Shown one piece after another: positions 23,497 to 34,944 of a DNA stretch of 64,000 bases. Source of the DNA: Lolium rigidum (lineage: Eukaryota; Streptophyta; Magnoliopsida; Poales; Poaceae). Both the position numbers and the translations under genes were made by a program. The stretch covers positions 327,343,090-327,407,089 of the forward strand of contig NC_061514.1 of NCBI RefSeq assembly GCF_022539505.1, written 5' to 3'. The notes beneath the pieces were generated by a model. The model saw nothing but the letters and a program-made list of their open reading frames with translations, searched no databases and was not told where the DNA came from. The stretch's first letter is position 1, and each line of letters starts with the position of its first letter.

Positions 23497-23973
23497 ATGG
23501 AGTACCAATGGGAGTTCTATCAGCTTGGTCACGGAGGAGAACTGCGGTTCGAAAAAGATTTGAAACAACTGGTTGAATATCTAGGACACCCGTATCCCGA
23601 ATTCTTCGGAATACCCCTCAAAAACCACTCCGGAGAACCACCTCGGTGGGACGTTTCTACTGATCTACGAAGGAAGCTTGATGCCCCAGTATGGGAAACC
23701 ATATGGTTTTCTGTAACGGGAAACACTTGGAAGGAAGGGCTAGACAAAGCTATGCAAGAAGCAATTTTCCGTCTGTGCGGACAAAATGAGAACAAGATCA
23801 AGAACACTCGCTTCATCTACTACCCAAGACATGACTCCATGGGAAGATCGATGACCATGCCCCCACCACAACCCAAGATGAACCCCTATGAAGCACCGCA
23901 GGACTTCAGGCAGTACAAAACCCGCAGAGATTTGGACAACGCCCTCGCCTCTCGCCAAGCACATTACCCGTGA
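23497..23973 (+). CDS. X-encoded protein of unknown function, 158 aa
   Basis: An intact frame between the primer site and gag. The protein starts MEYQWEFYQLGHGGELRF and includes LDAPVWETIWFSV and a central WKEGLDKAMQEAIFRLCGQN segment that may be helical. The C-terminus is Pro-rich, then charged (MTMPPPQPKMNPYEAPQD). There is no zinc knuckle, signal peptide or membrane segment. It lies about 230 bp after the LTR and 275 bp before the gag start, where a second element-encoded protein would sit. I recall similar ORFs upstream of gag in other grass Del-like elements, but cannot assign a role. It is open throughout while the gag next to it is broken. Confidence 0.5.
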   Translation: MEYQWEFYQLGHGGELRFEKDLKQLVEYLGHPYPEFFGIPLKNHSGEPPRWDVSTDLRRKLDAPVWETIWFSVTGNTWKEGLDKAMQEAIFRLCGQNENKIKNTRFIYYPRHDSMGRSMTMPPPQPKMNPYEAPQDFRQYKTRRDLDNALASRQAHYP

Positions 23974-24247
23974 AGACACAGAATTCCACCCTGAAGAGTA
24001 GTATCACCCAAGCACTTAAGTAGGTGTGAGTTGTATCAGGATCCCCTTGTATCGTAGAGCGATAAATGGTTCTTCAAACCAACGGTGTGTTAGATTTGTA
24101 ATATGTGATGCTTGGTATGAATGAAAAAGTGTTGTCGGTGTTACCCCTGCAACACTACTCAAAATTTCAATTTGTGAACTTTTAAAAATTTAACAAAAAC
24201 AACCATAGAAATTTCCCTCTTATCTTATCATCTACCTCAATGTTCAG

Positions 24248-25456
24248 ATGGCCCCACCAACCCGCAACACCACCCAGGATGCCATGATGCAACTGTTGCA
24301 GACAATGATGGCAGATCGAGAAGTCGAGAGAGCTGAACGTCAAGCCAACATTACCGCACCGCAACGGATAGCTCGGAACAATCAAGGCCATGGAAACCAC
24401 GATCACCCCGGATCGAAGCCGAAGAACTTTCAGCACACCAACCCTCCGGTATTCAACAAGACCGAAGAGCCCCTTGATGCCGATGATCGGCTCCGGACCA
24501 TGGAGAACAACCTTGAAGTTGCGGGAGTAGAAGCCGCGAGAAAAGTATCGTTCGCCACCCACTACCCGTCAGGACCTGCCGAGCCTCGGTGGACAAGTGC
24601 CCGTGCAATGAATGCGGGACAGATAATGACATGGGAAGACTTCAAGCTGAAATTCAGCAAGTACCATGTACCCCAAGGACTGATCAAGAAGATGAGAGAC
24701 GAGTTCCGTGAACTCAAGCAAGGAAGGATGTCCGTGGTGGAATACCGTGACAGGTTTCTTACTCTGTCAAGGTACGCCCCGGATGAGACCGACACCAATG
24801 AGAAGAGAAAGGAAAGATTTCGAACGGACCGCATGACGAGATGCAAGCCGTGTTAGTGAACATTCCGTTCGCCGACCTCGAAGCCCTCGTAGACTCAGCC
24901 ATACGGATGGAAGGAAAGCTGCATCGGGCCAATGAGAACCGCAAACGCAGAATGATGAACCGGAGTGGACCCCACCATACCCGAAGTACCGCAATAACTC
25001 CTCCGGAGGATTCACCCCCGAAACAACAGGCCACCCGCTCGGACTTATCGCCCCAACTACGCCAACAACAACGGAGGACCCCCGAAGCCCGGAGGCAACA
25101 ACAACAACAACAACAACAACAGCCACCACAACAACAACAACCCCAACAGCAACAGCAACAATGGGAACAACAACAACACCAACACTGGCCCGAGGATTGG
25201 AAGCAACACTGCTCCCGTCAACCCCAAGGACAAGTCCACCGTCACCTGCTATGAATGTGGAGTTGTGGGTCACTTCTCCAATGAGTGTCCCAAGAAGCTT
25301 GCCAGGATTGCCGCCAATACCGCTGCACCTACCCAGCAACAGCGTCGCTTCGCCGGTAGAAGGAACCAGAACAACAACAACGGTCGCCTCAACCACATGA
25401 CTGCCACCGAAGCTCAGGAAGCACCCCAGAACACGCCAAGTATGTCTTCCTGTTAA
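24248..25456 (+). pseudogene. gag of X, Del/Tekay type, frameshifted
   Basis: The start at 24248 gives MAPPTRNTTQDAMMQLLQTM, then the gag core (SARAMNAGQIMTWEDFKLKF, YHVPQGLIKKMRDEFRELKQ, YRDRFLTLSRYAPDE). The frame is lost near 24818. It resumes from about 24841 (MQAVLVNIPFADLEALVDSA), is lost again near 24978, and passes a CAA-repeat segment (25097-25165, Asn/Gln-rich). It ends with a CCHC zinc knuckle, CYECGVVGHFSNEC, at about 25247-25288. Gag forms the virus-like particle and binds element RNA. The breaks at 24818 and 24978 fall where CTG or CAG would restore the frame, so they may be sequence errors. Confidence 0.8.
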
Positions 25457-25532
25457 TAAAATGCTCAATCTCTCTTAGGAACCTAACTTTTCTTAAAATC
25501 TCGGGACGAGATTTGTTTAAGGGGGAAGGGTT

Positions 25533-28500
25533 TGTAACATCCCAAAACTTCAAAACACAACAAATGAATTTCCCCTAGTTCCAAATTTTGGAACCAACAA
25601 AAACTTTTATTAAAGTAAGTATGATACATAGTGATCTTGCTTAATTCTTGTGTTATTGCTATGATTGCTTGTTATTAGTATTTGCAGTAATTTTAAACCC
25701 TAAACCTCACCTCTCCTATCACCATACTAGTTAAAATAAAATAAAAGGAAAGTAAATAAGAAAAAGGCATATGTGCCTATGGCTATAATTATAGATCTTT
25801 ACCCTAGATGTTTCCACTTTATTTAGAGGATTGGAAATGATTCATTAACCTTATATAGTACTTCTTAAATCATTTCCAAGATGAAACTAAAGAAAATAAA
25901 AAGAAACAAAACAATGCCATAGAGGCATATGAGATTAAAATAGCAAATTTGTGAAATTAAGAAAATTGACCCTAGGACTTGTTGTGAATGGTTGGATCAC
26001 CTCCATATATCATTTCAACTTTCAACAAAACCAATGGGGTCAAACCAAGTCAAATTAAAAATAAAATACCACATATGCATAAAAGCATATGTGACACATA
26101 GGCATTTCACCAAACATTGACCTAGGTCTCTAAACCTTGACCAAATGGTGTGAAACCATCTCTAAACCTATTATAACACTAAATGGACCCTAACCCATGT
26201 CCAAGTAAGGCAAGAACAACCCTAGTACAAGTTTATGAAAATTTGACACCTCATCCCTTATGTATTAAAGCCAAATTTGCAAATCCTTGAGCAAGACCAA
26301 ATGAATTGGGTTCAATGCTCTTAAAATGTTTCTAAACTCATAAGAACCACCTTAGAGTCAACCAAAGTCAAATCAAATAAATAGAAATCAAATGGTGAGG
26401 AATTCCCAATTTCCCTCACATACACAATATGCCAAATTGCAATTCCTTAACCTAGGCCACAATTGCTTGTCCCATTGCTTCTAAAATACTTTAAAGTGAT
26501 AAACTAACACAAATGCATCCTTGGATCAAGAATCAAACCCAAAGAAATCAAGATTTCTTCATACATGTGATAATGGTCAAAAGTGAGTTTTATAAAATGT
26601 TCCCCACTTTACCCCCTGTATTTCTCAACTCTCAAACCAAACTTAGTCAACTATGACCATGTCATCCAAGACCATGTCAAGGTCAACAACTTTCATGTTG
26701 ACCATCTCTGCTAATGTTGACCAGGTTGACCAAGTATGATTTTGACAAGTGGTGATGTTGAAACTATGTGAAGATCATACCAAATTTGGAATCTCACAAA
26801 CCTTGACCAAATTGACCACCACCACCACCATTCTACCTCTCTAATAATATAAATGAGATACACCAAAAATATTTCCAAAATATGACAAAAAGTTTCATGC
26901 GGCCATTTTCACAAACACCTTGCAGGCATGATTCTGGTTTTTGCACACATGCTATTATCCTCTGGTCCAAAGCCTAAACCACTTTCTGTTGGTGATCATC
27001 ACCTCCCTCTGCAACCCCTGCATCATGGCCATGTCCTTGCACCACCGTTTAAAGTGGAGAAAATAAGAGAGAAGTTCATACCGTGCACCATGCCGGCCAC
27101 CATTGCACTCAAACGATCTGAGCCCCTCCTCTCCCCTACACCATGTCTACTGCCTTCCATGCATCATCCTAAACACGCTCGTACCACCTCTAAGCAAGGC
27201 GACGCACGCTAGAAGCCAACACGCACGCGCCCAGCACCTCGCCACGGCGTGCCAGACACGCGGTGAGCGTGCACCGAGCACGACACCGGACGCCGCGATA
27301 CGCCGCTCGCCTGGACGCCCTCGTCCTTCCCTCCCTCTCCCACTTGGCACGCATGATCACCACGACCCCAGCTACACGCTAGACATGCTCTCTAGCTCGC
27401 GTACGCCCTATCGACGACGCCATGATCACCGACCTGCCGCGCATGTACTGCCCGCACTTGATCGTCGCCAGCACGCTCCCGTCCTTCCCCTGTCGTCCCT
27501 TCACGCGCGCTAGCTCCGCCTAGACGTCGCCTACTCCCTGCGCCTCCTAGCTTGCCCCTTGAAGCACCGGAGACGCCACGCCGTCGACGACCTCCCACGG
27601 GCACCCGCAGCACCTCGCGCCCCTATAAAAGCAGGCCGCCCCTGGACAAATCTCTCACACCATTCGCTTCACCTCTTCCTTCTGAGCATCCTCGACTCTT
27701 TCCCCTCTCCAATTTAGCTCACCGTCGCCGGAATTTCACCGGAGCCCGCCGCCACAGTAGCTCGACGAAGCCGACGATTCCGAGAACCCCCGGAGCTCCC
27801 ACGACAACCAATCGACTCGCCGTCGTCTCCTCGTTCGATCGCCCGCCTCGCCGAGTCCTGCCAACGCCTAGTGTACGCCGCCGACGACCCCCGCTGCCGC
27901 CGGTAGGGTTTCGTCCCCGACGGGCGGTGTCGAGGAAGGTGATAAACCTCATCCGTCGATCGCCCTTTTAATCGAACGGCGCAGCTCACCCCATACCGCT
28001 TCGGCAGTTATTAGTCGATGACATGTAGGCCCCACCCCTGACAGCCCACTAAACACCGAACCGTTACTGGGCCTGTTTTCCCCAATTCAAACCAATTCGG
28101 CCCATCTGTTTCCCGCGCAGCCCAACCATTTAAACCTAGTAATAATCCATTTCAGCATTTATTTCAATTCTGGTCAGTACTATAACTTGAATAGTTCAAA
28201 TTCTACAAATCCAATTTGAGTAATTCAAAATTTCTCGGAAAGCTTATGAATATATCTAGCCAACCCCACTGGATTCAACCTCATATGTTATGTAGATTTT
28301 GAATAGTAAAAATAACAAAACAGATACTTTTCAGTATTCAAATAAATCTTAAAAATCACCCATTATGAATTTTGAGGTGATTCCACCTCTCATAATTCAC
28401 ATTTAACAAACTCTAATTTAATATGTAGAAATATGATATGGGTTCTGTACATGATCATGGGCTAGAATCAAAATATTGGCTGTGTGGTCAATACTAGTCC

Positions 28501-30827
28501 ATTTAAACTATATCCAAATTTTAGAATTTAAACCAATGAGGTGTAGCACCTCATTTAACTCATTCTCACAAGTGATATGAAGTAATGTGTTGACCTGTAA
28601 ATGCTTAGGCTCATACTTGTTCACTTGTAGAATTTAAATCAACATAGTATTTAAATTGCACTAGTTATTTAAAATCACATGAGATGATGAATCTCATTTA
28701 AACCACTTTCCTCAAATACTAAGTGAGAAGTGTTGACCTTGGTCAACATGGGATCATCCATGGTTATTTGAGAATATGGCATCACCTCAATAATAGTTTT
28801 TACTAAATTAGTTACAACTATGTGTTAAATCATATGAGAGGTACTCCTCTCATTTAAATCTTGTTCTCAAGTAATTCAACATGAGGTAGTGACCATGGTC
28901 TAATAATCTCATATTGAGTTATTGGGTGGCATTAAATCACTATCATGCTAGTATTAAAATGCATGAGGTATGGAACCTCATTTAAATCATTTTTCTCAAA
29001 TAATAAGTATGAAGAGGTTGACTTTGGTCAACCTAGGTCATATATTATCCATAAGAGAAATTAAATCTTAAGAAGAATTCAATGAGAGGAAATTATTTCT
29101 CCAAACCAAAGATAAACCCTACTTCCAATTTTTCAATAAGAGGAAATTATTTTCCAAATATGAAATAAAGAAACCCTAGCTTAATTTGTGAATAAATGCT
29201 AAGTAGTGGTGCTAGAACATTTGAGTGAGCCATTAAGGCTAATTAAGAGTACCTAAGTATTGTTTGGTGATTGTATCCTCGTATTCGTTTTTAGACGCTA
29301 GTACCGGAGACTATCAAGAGGAGGAGGTATTCTACCAGGAGGAAGAGCCAGAAAACTTTGATCACCTCACCAATCAAGGCAAGCTAATGAACTTGCTAAC
29401 CATCGGGTGCAAAGCTCTACCGGAGCAAGGCATCATTACATTTTACTTTATGAACCTATCCCAAAGTTTTTACTTTACAAGCTTTACTTGATTTTATTTA
29501 TCAAAGTTACTTTTTGATTTATGATTCACTTGGTTTAGATATAGAGTAGAACAAGAGCATCAAAGTTAGCCTAGAGCAAGACAAGCTAGTTAGCACCTCT
29601 CATGACTAGTTGCTAGTGCTAAACAAATAATATGGACTACTCTAGATGGGAACTTGTGAAATGAAATGACTTTGAAAACCTTGGAATGATGATTCATTCT
29701 ATTGAAAGATTTTGAAGGTGAATATGACTTGTGAATGACTTGGTGAATTTTACAAAAGCCGATGGTTGGGTTCGGATGCGATACCATTCCAATTTTGCAA
29801 GTACCCCCACAATACCCAATATGGGTAAGGGCTTAACTAGAAATTTATGTGCTTTAGTATGGGTTCCCTCTGAACAAGCGTCATCGGGGTTAGGCCGAGG
29901 GCTGCCTCCACAACAAACAAAACGATGCGATATGACGTGGAATGAGGTGAATGTCCGGCCCAAGCCCCGTGCGGTTCCCGGGTTGATCGCGGTTTTCACC
30001 GGGAGGCCAAGCTCATGGGGAGAGGTGCTCATACTAGAGTATGTAAGTGAAAGGTTATGGTTGGTAGTCCGCATACGGAGTATGGTAAATCAGGGCCAGT
30101 TAACCCTGACGGATTATTGCAAATATTGTGGCACAAGCGTACGACCTCTGCAGAGTGTAGAACTATTCGAATAGCCGCGTCCACGGTTATGGACGGTTGG
30201 AAAGGCCATACTTGTTCCGTCATCGGACCATTTTCAAAAATGTGACATGTGACTTATGACTTGAAAGGTGAATGGTGAATTTTGATTTGAATCACAACGA
30301 GTTGTGGGAATGACACTAATGTTCCCACTTGAGTTAGTTTAGCAAATGAAGAGTCTTTTCTAAATGTTTATGAAATAAACTTGGCTTTATGCAAATAAAC
30401 CTAGAGCTTAGTATCCCCTTACTATAATTGATGGTGCTTACACTAGTATTAGTTTGCGAGTACTTTAAAAGTACTCATGGCTTTGTCCCCGGCTATTCAA
30501 ATGGCCGGACTATGAAGGTGAACAGCGAAGTACGAGGAAGATGGACAGCGGGACGTCTACGACAACTAGGACCGCTCCCGACGTCAAGCGTTGGCCCGTG
30601 GATTAGATAGCCACTACTACTTCGCTTCCGCTATTTGTGATGTTCGTTGATCGATAGATCAACTATTATTATATTGGATCATGTGATCTACCTTTGTAAG
30701 ACGATTATGTGTTGTAATAAATGATGACTCTATGATATTCAACTATTATGTCTCGCAACAACAATATTCCTGGGATTGCGATGTACGGCATAATAGGCAT
30801 CTGGACTTAAAAATCCGGGTGTTGACA
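25533..30827 (+). repeat. 3' LTR of X
   Basis: 5295 bp, the same ends and content as the 5' LTR. The polypurine tract AAGGGGGAAGGG lies at 25519-25530 just before it. Differences from the 5' LTR are few, and one palindrome here is perfect (GTTGACCTTGGTCAAC near 28733) where the 5' copy has one mismatch. Confidence 0.92.
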
Positions 30828-30832
30828 GGCCT

Positions 30833-33765
30833 CCACCCATTTGGTGAAATAATCCGTAATGGCCAGAATCCATTCGTGGTTCTTGCTTGATGGAGGGTGA
30901 ATCTTGCCGATCATATCCATGCCCCACCCTCGAAATGGCCAAGGTTTGATGATAGGGTTCATTGCAGATGCGGGTACCATCTGGATCTTCCCGAACATCT
31001 GACATGCTTGGCACCCCTTGTAGTAGTTGAAGCAGTCTTCTAGCATGGTAGGCCAATAAAACCCTGATCGTCGGATCAACCACTTCATCTTCTGGGCCGA
31101 TTGGTGAGTCCCACAGGCGCCTTCATGTACCTCATGCAAGAGCCGATTAGACTCCGTTGGTCCTAAGCATTTGAGTAGTAATCCTTCCAACGTCCTGTAG
31201 AACATGTCGTCTCCTATGAGGACATATTTCATGGCCTTGTATCTTATCCTTTTGGGTGCCCCCCGAGCCGAATCCTTCAAATAATTGAAGATATCGGTTC
31301 TCCAGTCATCCTGTTCCAGGAATTGTACCTGAACTTCTGAACCGTCATGTATGTCTATGTAGCCTGACGCCATCTGTGCGAGATTGTTGGCCTCGACGTT
31401 CTGGGACCTTGGGACCCAATTAAAGTTGATGTACCGAAACTGTGTCATCAACTCACGGCATTCCATCCAATACGAGAAAAGCGATTCACTCTCGCACTTA
31501 TATTCGTCCGTGAGCTGGTTAATCACCAACTTGGAGTCCCCAAAAAGCTCTACTGCCTCTGCCCCGGCTTCCAATAGCAACTCCATCCCTTTGCGCACGG
31601 CTTCATATTCTGCTACGTTGTTGGTGCAAGGGGTAGATAGCCTGATGGAGAAGGAGTACTCTGCCCCCCGAGGCGACACGAGCAGAATGCCGATGCCACA
31701 ACCGTCGTCGCAAGCCGATCCGTCGAAGAACATAGCCCATGCACGTATAGATAGTGCCGCTATATTGGTACCGATTCGCTCGGCTATGAGATCGGCCAAC
31801 GCTTGCCCCTTGGATCGCTTTCGCAGGCCGATACCGGAGATCGACTTCGACAACGCAAACATCCACTTACCCGGCCGGCCTTTCAACACGGGGGCCGACA
31901 GCATGTTCTTGACAACATCCGACTTGCATATGACGAAGATCTCTGCCGTCAAAAGGATGTGATGCAGCTTGGTGCAGGTAAAAAACAGGCAGAGGCACAG
32001 TTTCTCGACCTCAGGATACCTTGTTTCCGCGTCCAACATCCTTCGCGCGAGGTAGAAAACGACCCTTTCGACGCCCTCGTAGAGTTGCACCACCACCGAG
32101 GCAATGGACGTGTCGGCCACTGATAGGTAGATGTAGAACGGCTTGTCTTGCCGGGGCAGAACTAGCACAGGCGGCGTCGTCAGATACCTTTTAATTTCGT
32201 CAAACGCCTGCTGCTATTCTGCCCCCCAGTAAAATTCGTCGTCAGACTTGGTCTTCACCAGTGCCATAAATGGCTCGATTCGTCCTGACAGATTGGAGAT
32301 GAATCGTCGGACAAAATTGTTCTTGCCAATGAGACGTTGGAGCTCCTTCTTCGTGGTGGGCGGCTGCATGGTGCGCACCGCCTCTTGACTCTTCGAGCCG
32401 ATTTCAATCCCCGTTCATGAACCAGGAAACCTAGGAACCGACCAGCCGTCACACCGAAGGCACACTTCTTCGGGTTCATTCTCGATCCGAACTTCCGAGT
32501 TCGGTCTAGGACGCGCCGTAAATCATCCAAGTGTCCCTCCATGGAGACCGATTTGACTACGACGTCATCGATATAGATTTCCACCAACTTACCGATCAAA
32601 TCGTGAAATATATAATTCATGGCTCGTTGGTATGTTGCACCAGCATTCTTCAATCCAAAGGTCATTACTACATATTCAAACAAGCCGACCGCCCCTGGTA
32701 CTCTGAATGCGGTCTTGTGTATATCTTCTGGAGCCATGAAGATTTGATTGTAACCGGCGTTGCCATCCATGAAGCTCAACACCTTGTGGCCAGCAGCTGC
32801 ATTGATCAGTGTCTCTACCACAGGCATCGGATATTCGTCCTTAGGGGTGGCTCTGTTGAGATCTCTGAAATCGATGGCCACACGCCATCGGCCATCCTTC
32901 TTCTCTACGAGCACAATACCGGAGATCCACTCAAGCATACCCGCATGGCCCGATGAACCCGGCGGCCAACATCTTCTCGATTTCTTTCTTGACCTCCTCC
33001 AGAATTTCGGCTCTCATCCGACGTGCTCGTTGCCGGAACGGCCGAAATCCTTTCTTAAGGGGAGCCGATGTTCGATGATGCTCCCGTCTAACCCGGCATC
33101 TCTCGTATAGTCCCATGCGAAGCAATCCGGGTATTCTTTCAACGAGCAACCATCCGACTCCCGAGCCGTGGATCCAACTTCTTGCCGATAAAAGTTGGTC
33201 GCGGCTTGTCCCCGTGGCCGATGTCGACTTCCTCCAGCTCATCGGCCGAGGTGAACCCGTACCCTAGCTTCCCGTCACCCGTGAGGTCGACGCCAAATAC
33301 CGGGAGAGCCGGTGGCGCGGATAACACGGTCCGATCGCTAGAATCGGCCTCCATCTTGATCATCACCGAGACCTCGTAGCAGTGTCGGGGCCGATCACGT
33401 GGGCCGGCCCCCCTTTTACCCTCGCTATGAGAGCAGCTGCCCTCGTCACTACCCTTACCAGGGCGGTACCCAAGTTCTACCATATGGATGTTGAACAGGT
33501 GTCCTGACTGTGGCCTCCCAGGGTACATACTCTCCGCCATACCGACGGTGCATGCCGGTGGTCTCGGCACTTCCGATGCTGTCAATGCGCCTGGCATCGG
33601 TAGACGGGTCTTCTTAAAGGAGCCGATGAGTTCGGCTTCGAGGGCTGCCTTGATCTCGTCATGTTTCTTTTTGAGTTCATCAGGCAGATCCTCGTACTTG
33701 ACCGGAGTGCTTTCCGCCATCTCAGGTGTAGATGACGATGCGGTGGATGTGAAAGGTTGTCCCAC
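30833..33765 (-). pseudogene. G pol: N-terminal stub, RT, RNase H, second RNase H, integrase N-terminus
   Basis: Read from 33765 down: MGQPFTSTAS...MAEST, a short stub of the gag-type N-terminus, then directly the pre-RT block ending MVAR at 33139. The RT (about 32230-32938) has DFRDLNRATPKDEYPMPV and YIDDVVVK. From 32168 comes RNase H (VLPRQDKPFYI...), then an archaeal-type RNase H (AMFFDGSACDDGCGIGILLV, NNVAEYEAV, LFGDSKLVI), then the integrase HHCC finger (HEVHEGACGTHQ...GCQACQ) and the first catalytic Asp (AITDYFTKWVEA). There X interrupts it. Frameshifts occur near 33150, 32940, 32400 and 32215. Gag and protease are missing between GSFKKTR and LPMPGALT. Confidence 0.88.
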
Positions 33766-33781
33766 CGGGCGTGCCAGAATG

Positions 33782-34944
33782 TGTTGACGTCAGAAACCCC
33801 TGGCGGGCAGAGACGGTCAGCACAGTAGAGCCGGGAACAACTAGGGCTGCGGCTGGCCCCAGTCCCTCTGAGCGACGGCCCGCAAAGCCTCCTCGGTCGC
33901 ACGTCCGATGTTTATCACAAGGGCGTGCCACCCGACCTATACCCGGTCGGGAAGGTGTGGATGATGCCTTGCTTAGTTTCCTTCGGGGCACACACGTAAA
34001 CGTTAAATACGAGCCTCGATCGGCTCTCGAGTTATCCCGTGAATCGGCTCAAAGAGCCGATCCACCCATGATTCGGACGGGGTGTCCGAATATATGGTGG
34101 TCCTGCTTGATCAAGATAAAGCCGATGAGATCTACGACGATTTAGGGTTTTCACCGCATAATCGGATCGTCCTACTCACGATTGGGCGCTCGCGCACGGT
34201 GACCGTAAGCCGATCCTAGAGAGGGCCTAAAAACCAACACGAGGTTGATCATCGGAACGTCCTTTCTAGGGCTAGCAAACGCCACCCTACACGCCGCTGG
34301 ATCCTCCAACCCTTTGTAAGGCCTAACTATTGCGGAAGTTAAATTAATCCTTGGTGAAACAAGGAGCAACCGTAACGGATCAGATCTACTAAACTATGAT
34401 CAAGCGGGGTGCCGCCCCTACACCTAAGATAGGTGTAAGGGCGGCTAGACATGCAAGGGTTGCACTACGAAAACATGTAATTCGAAGAACAATGCTAACC
34501 CTAACATGTCTAAGATAACTACGTTGCTCGCCATCAAAAAGGCTTCGATACGAGCAACGCATGAACAACGTGGGCAGGCTTGTGCTGCCTAGATCGCAAG
34601 ATGCGATCTAGGCAGCATGGTGCTTACCGGTAGAAACCCTCGAGACGAAGGAGTTGGCGATGCGCCGAGATTTGTTTGTGGTTGAACGTTGGTTGTTGTT
34701 TATTCCATAAACCCTAGGTACATATTTATAATCCAGGGGACTTTCTAATGTGGGCGTGCACTAAACCGTGCACGGGTAAAACTCTATCTTCTAAACTAAA
34801 ATGTGATCTAATATATTACAGATACATGGGCAGTTTAGCCCAACTTGGTATAAAAGGCCGATTCACGTATTCCTTCTATGTATACTCTTCAAATCCATCT
34901 CGATCGCGGCCCACCTCTGACTCGGTCAAATTCTGGTGATAACA
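33782..34944 (-). repeat. LTR of G, right copy (5' LTR on the minus strand)
   Basis: The plus strand reads TGTTGACGTC...GGTGATAACA. On the minus strand it is followed by CATTC and then TGGCACGCCCGGTGGGAC, the probable primer site, for which I cannot name the tRNA. The flank on its other side (from 34945) is S sequence. Confidence 0.88.

Larger units (their letters stand above)
17977..30827 (+). mobile_element. LTR retrotransposon X, gag-only, with 5.3-kb LTRs
   Basis: The ends are TGTAACATCC...GTGTTGACA, with a perfect 5-bp duplication GGCCT at 17972-17976 and 30828-30832. The LTRs (17977-23269 and 25533-30827, about 5.29 kb each) enclose only 2263 bp: primer site, an unknown ORF, a broken gag and a polypurine tract. 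No protease, reverse transcriptase or integrase is present. The gag resembles Del/Tekay chromoviruses. X is therefore non-autonomous and would need pol from a relative. It is the youngest layer of the nest, since it interrupts G and is itself uninterrupted. Confidence 0.92.
13315..34944 (-). mobile_element. Gypsy element G with Tat-type pol, minus strand, rearranged
   Basis: On the minus strand the order is: LTR (34944-33782), internal pol (33781-30833 and, across X, 17976-16388), LTR (16387-15227), then a second partial internal region (15226 to about 13318) that stops in S. This LTR-internal-LTR-partial-internal layout suggests recombination between two family members followed by a deletion at the left edge. 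An archaeal-type second RNase H after the normal one places it in the Tat lineage (Retand/Ogre-like). The gag and protease regions are missing. Confidence 0.8.

Noticed and set aside
25097..25165. CAA-repeat run as a stand-alone microsatellite
   Set aside because: It is the Asn/Gln-rich linker of the X gag, common in such proteins.
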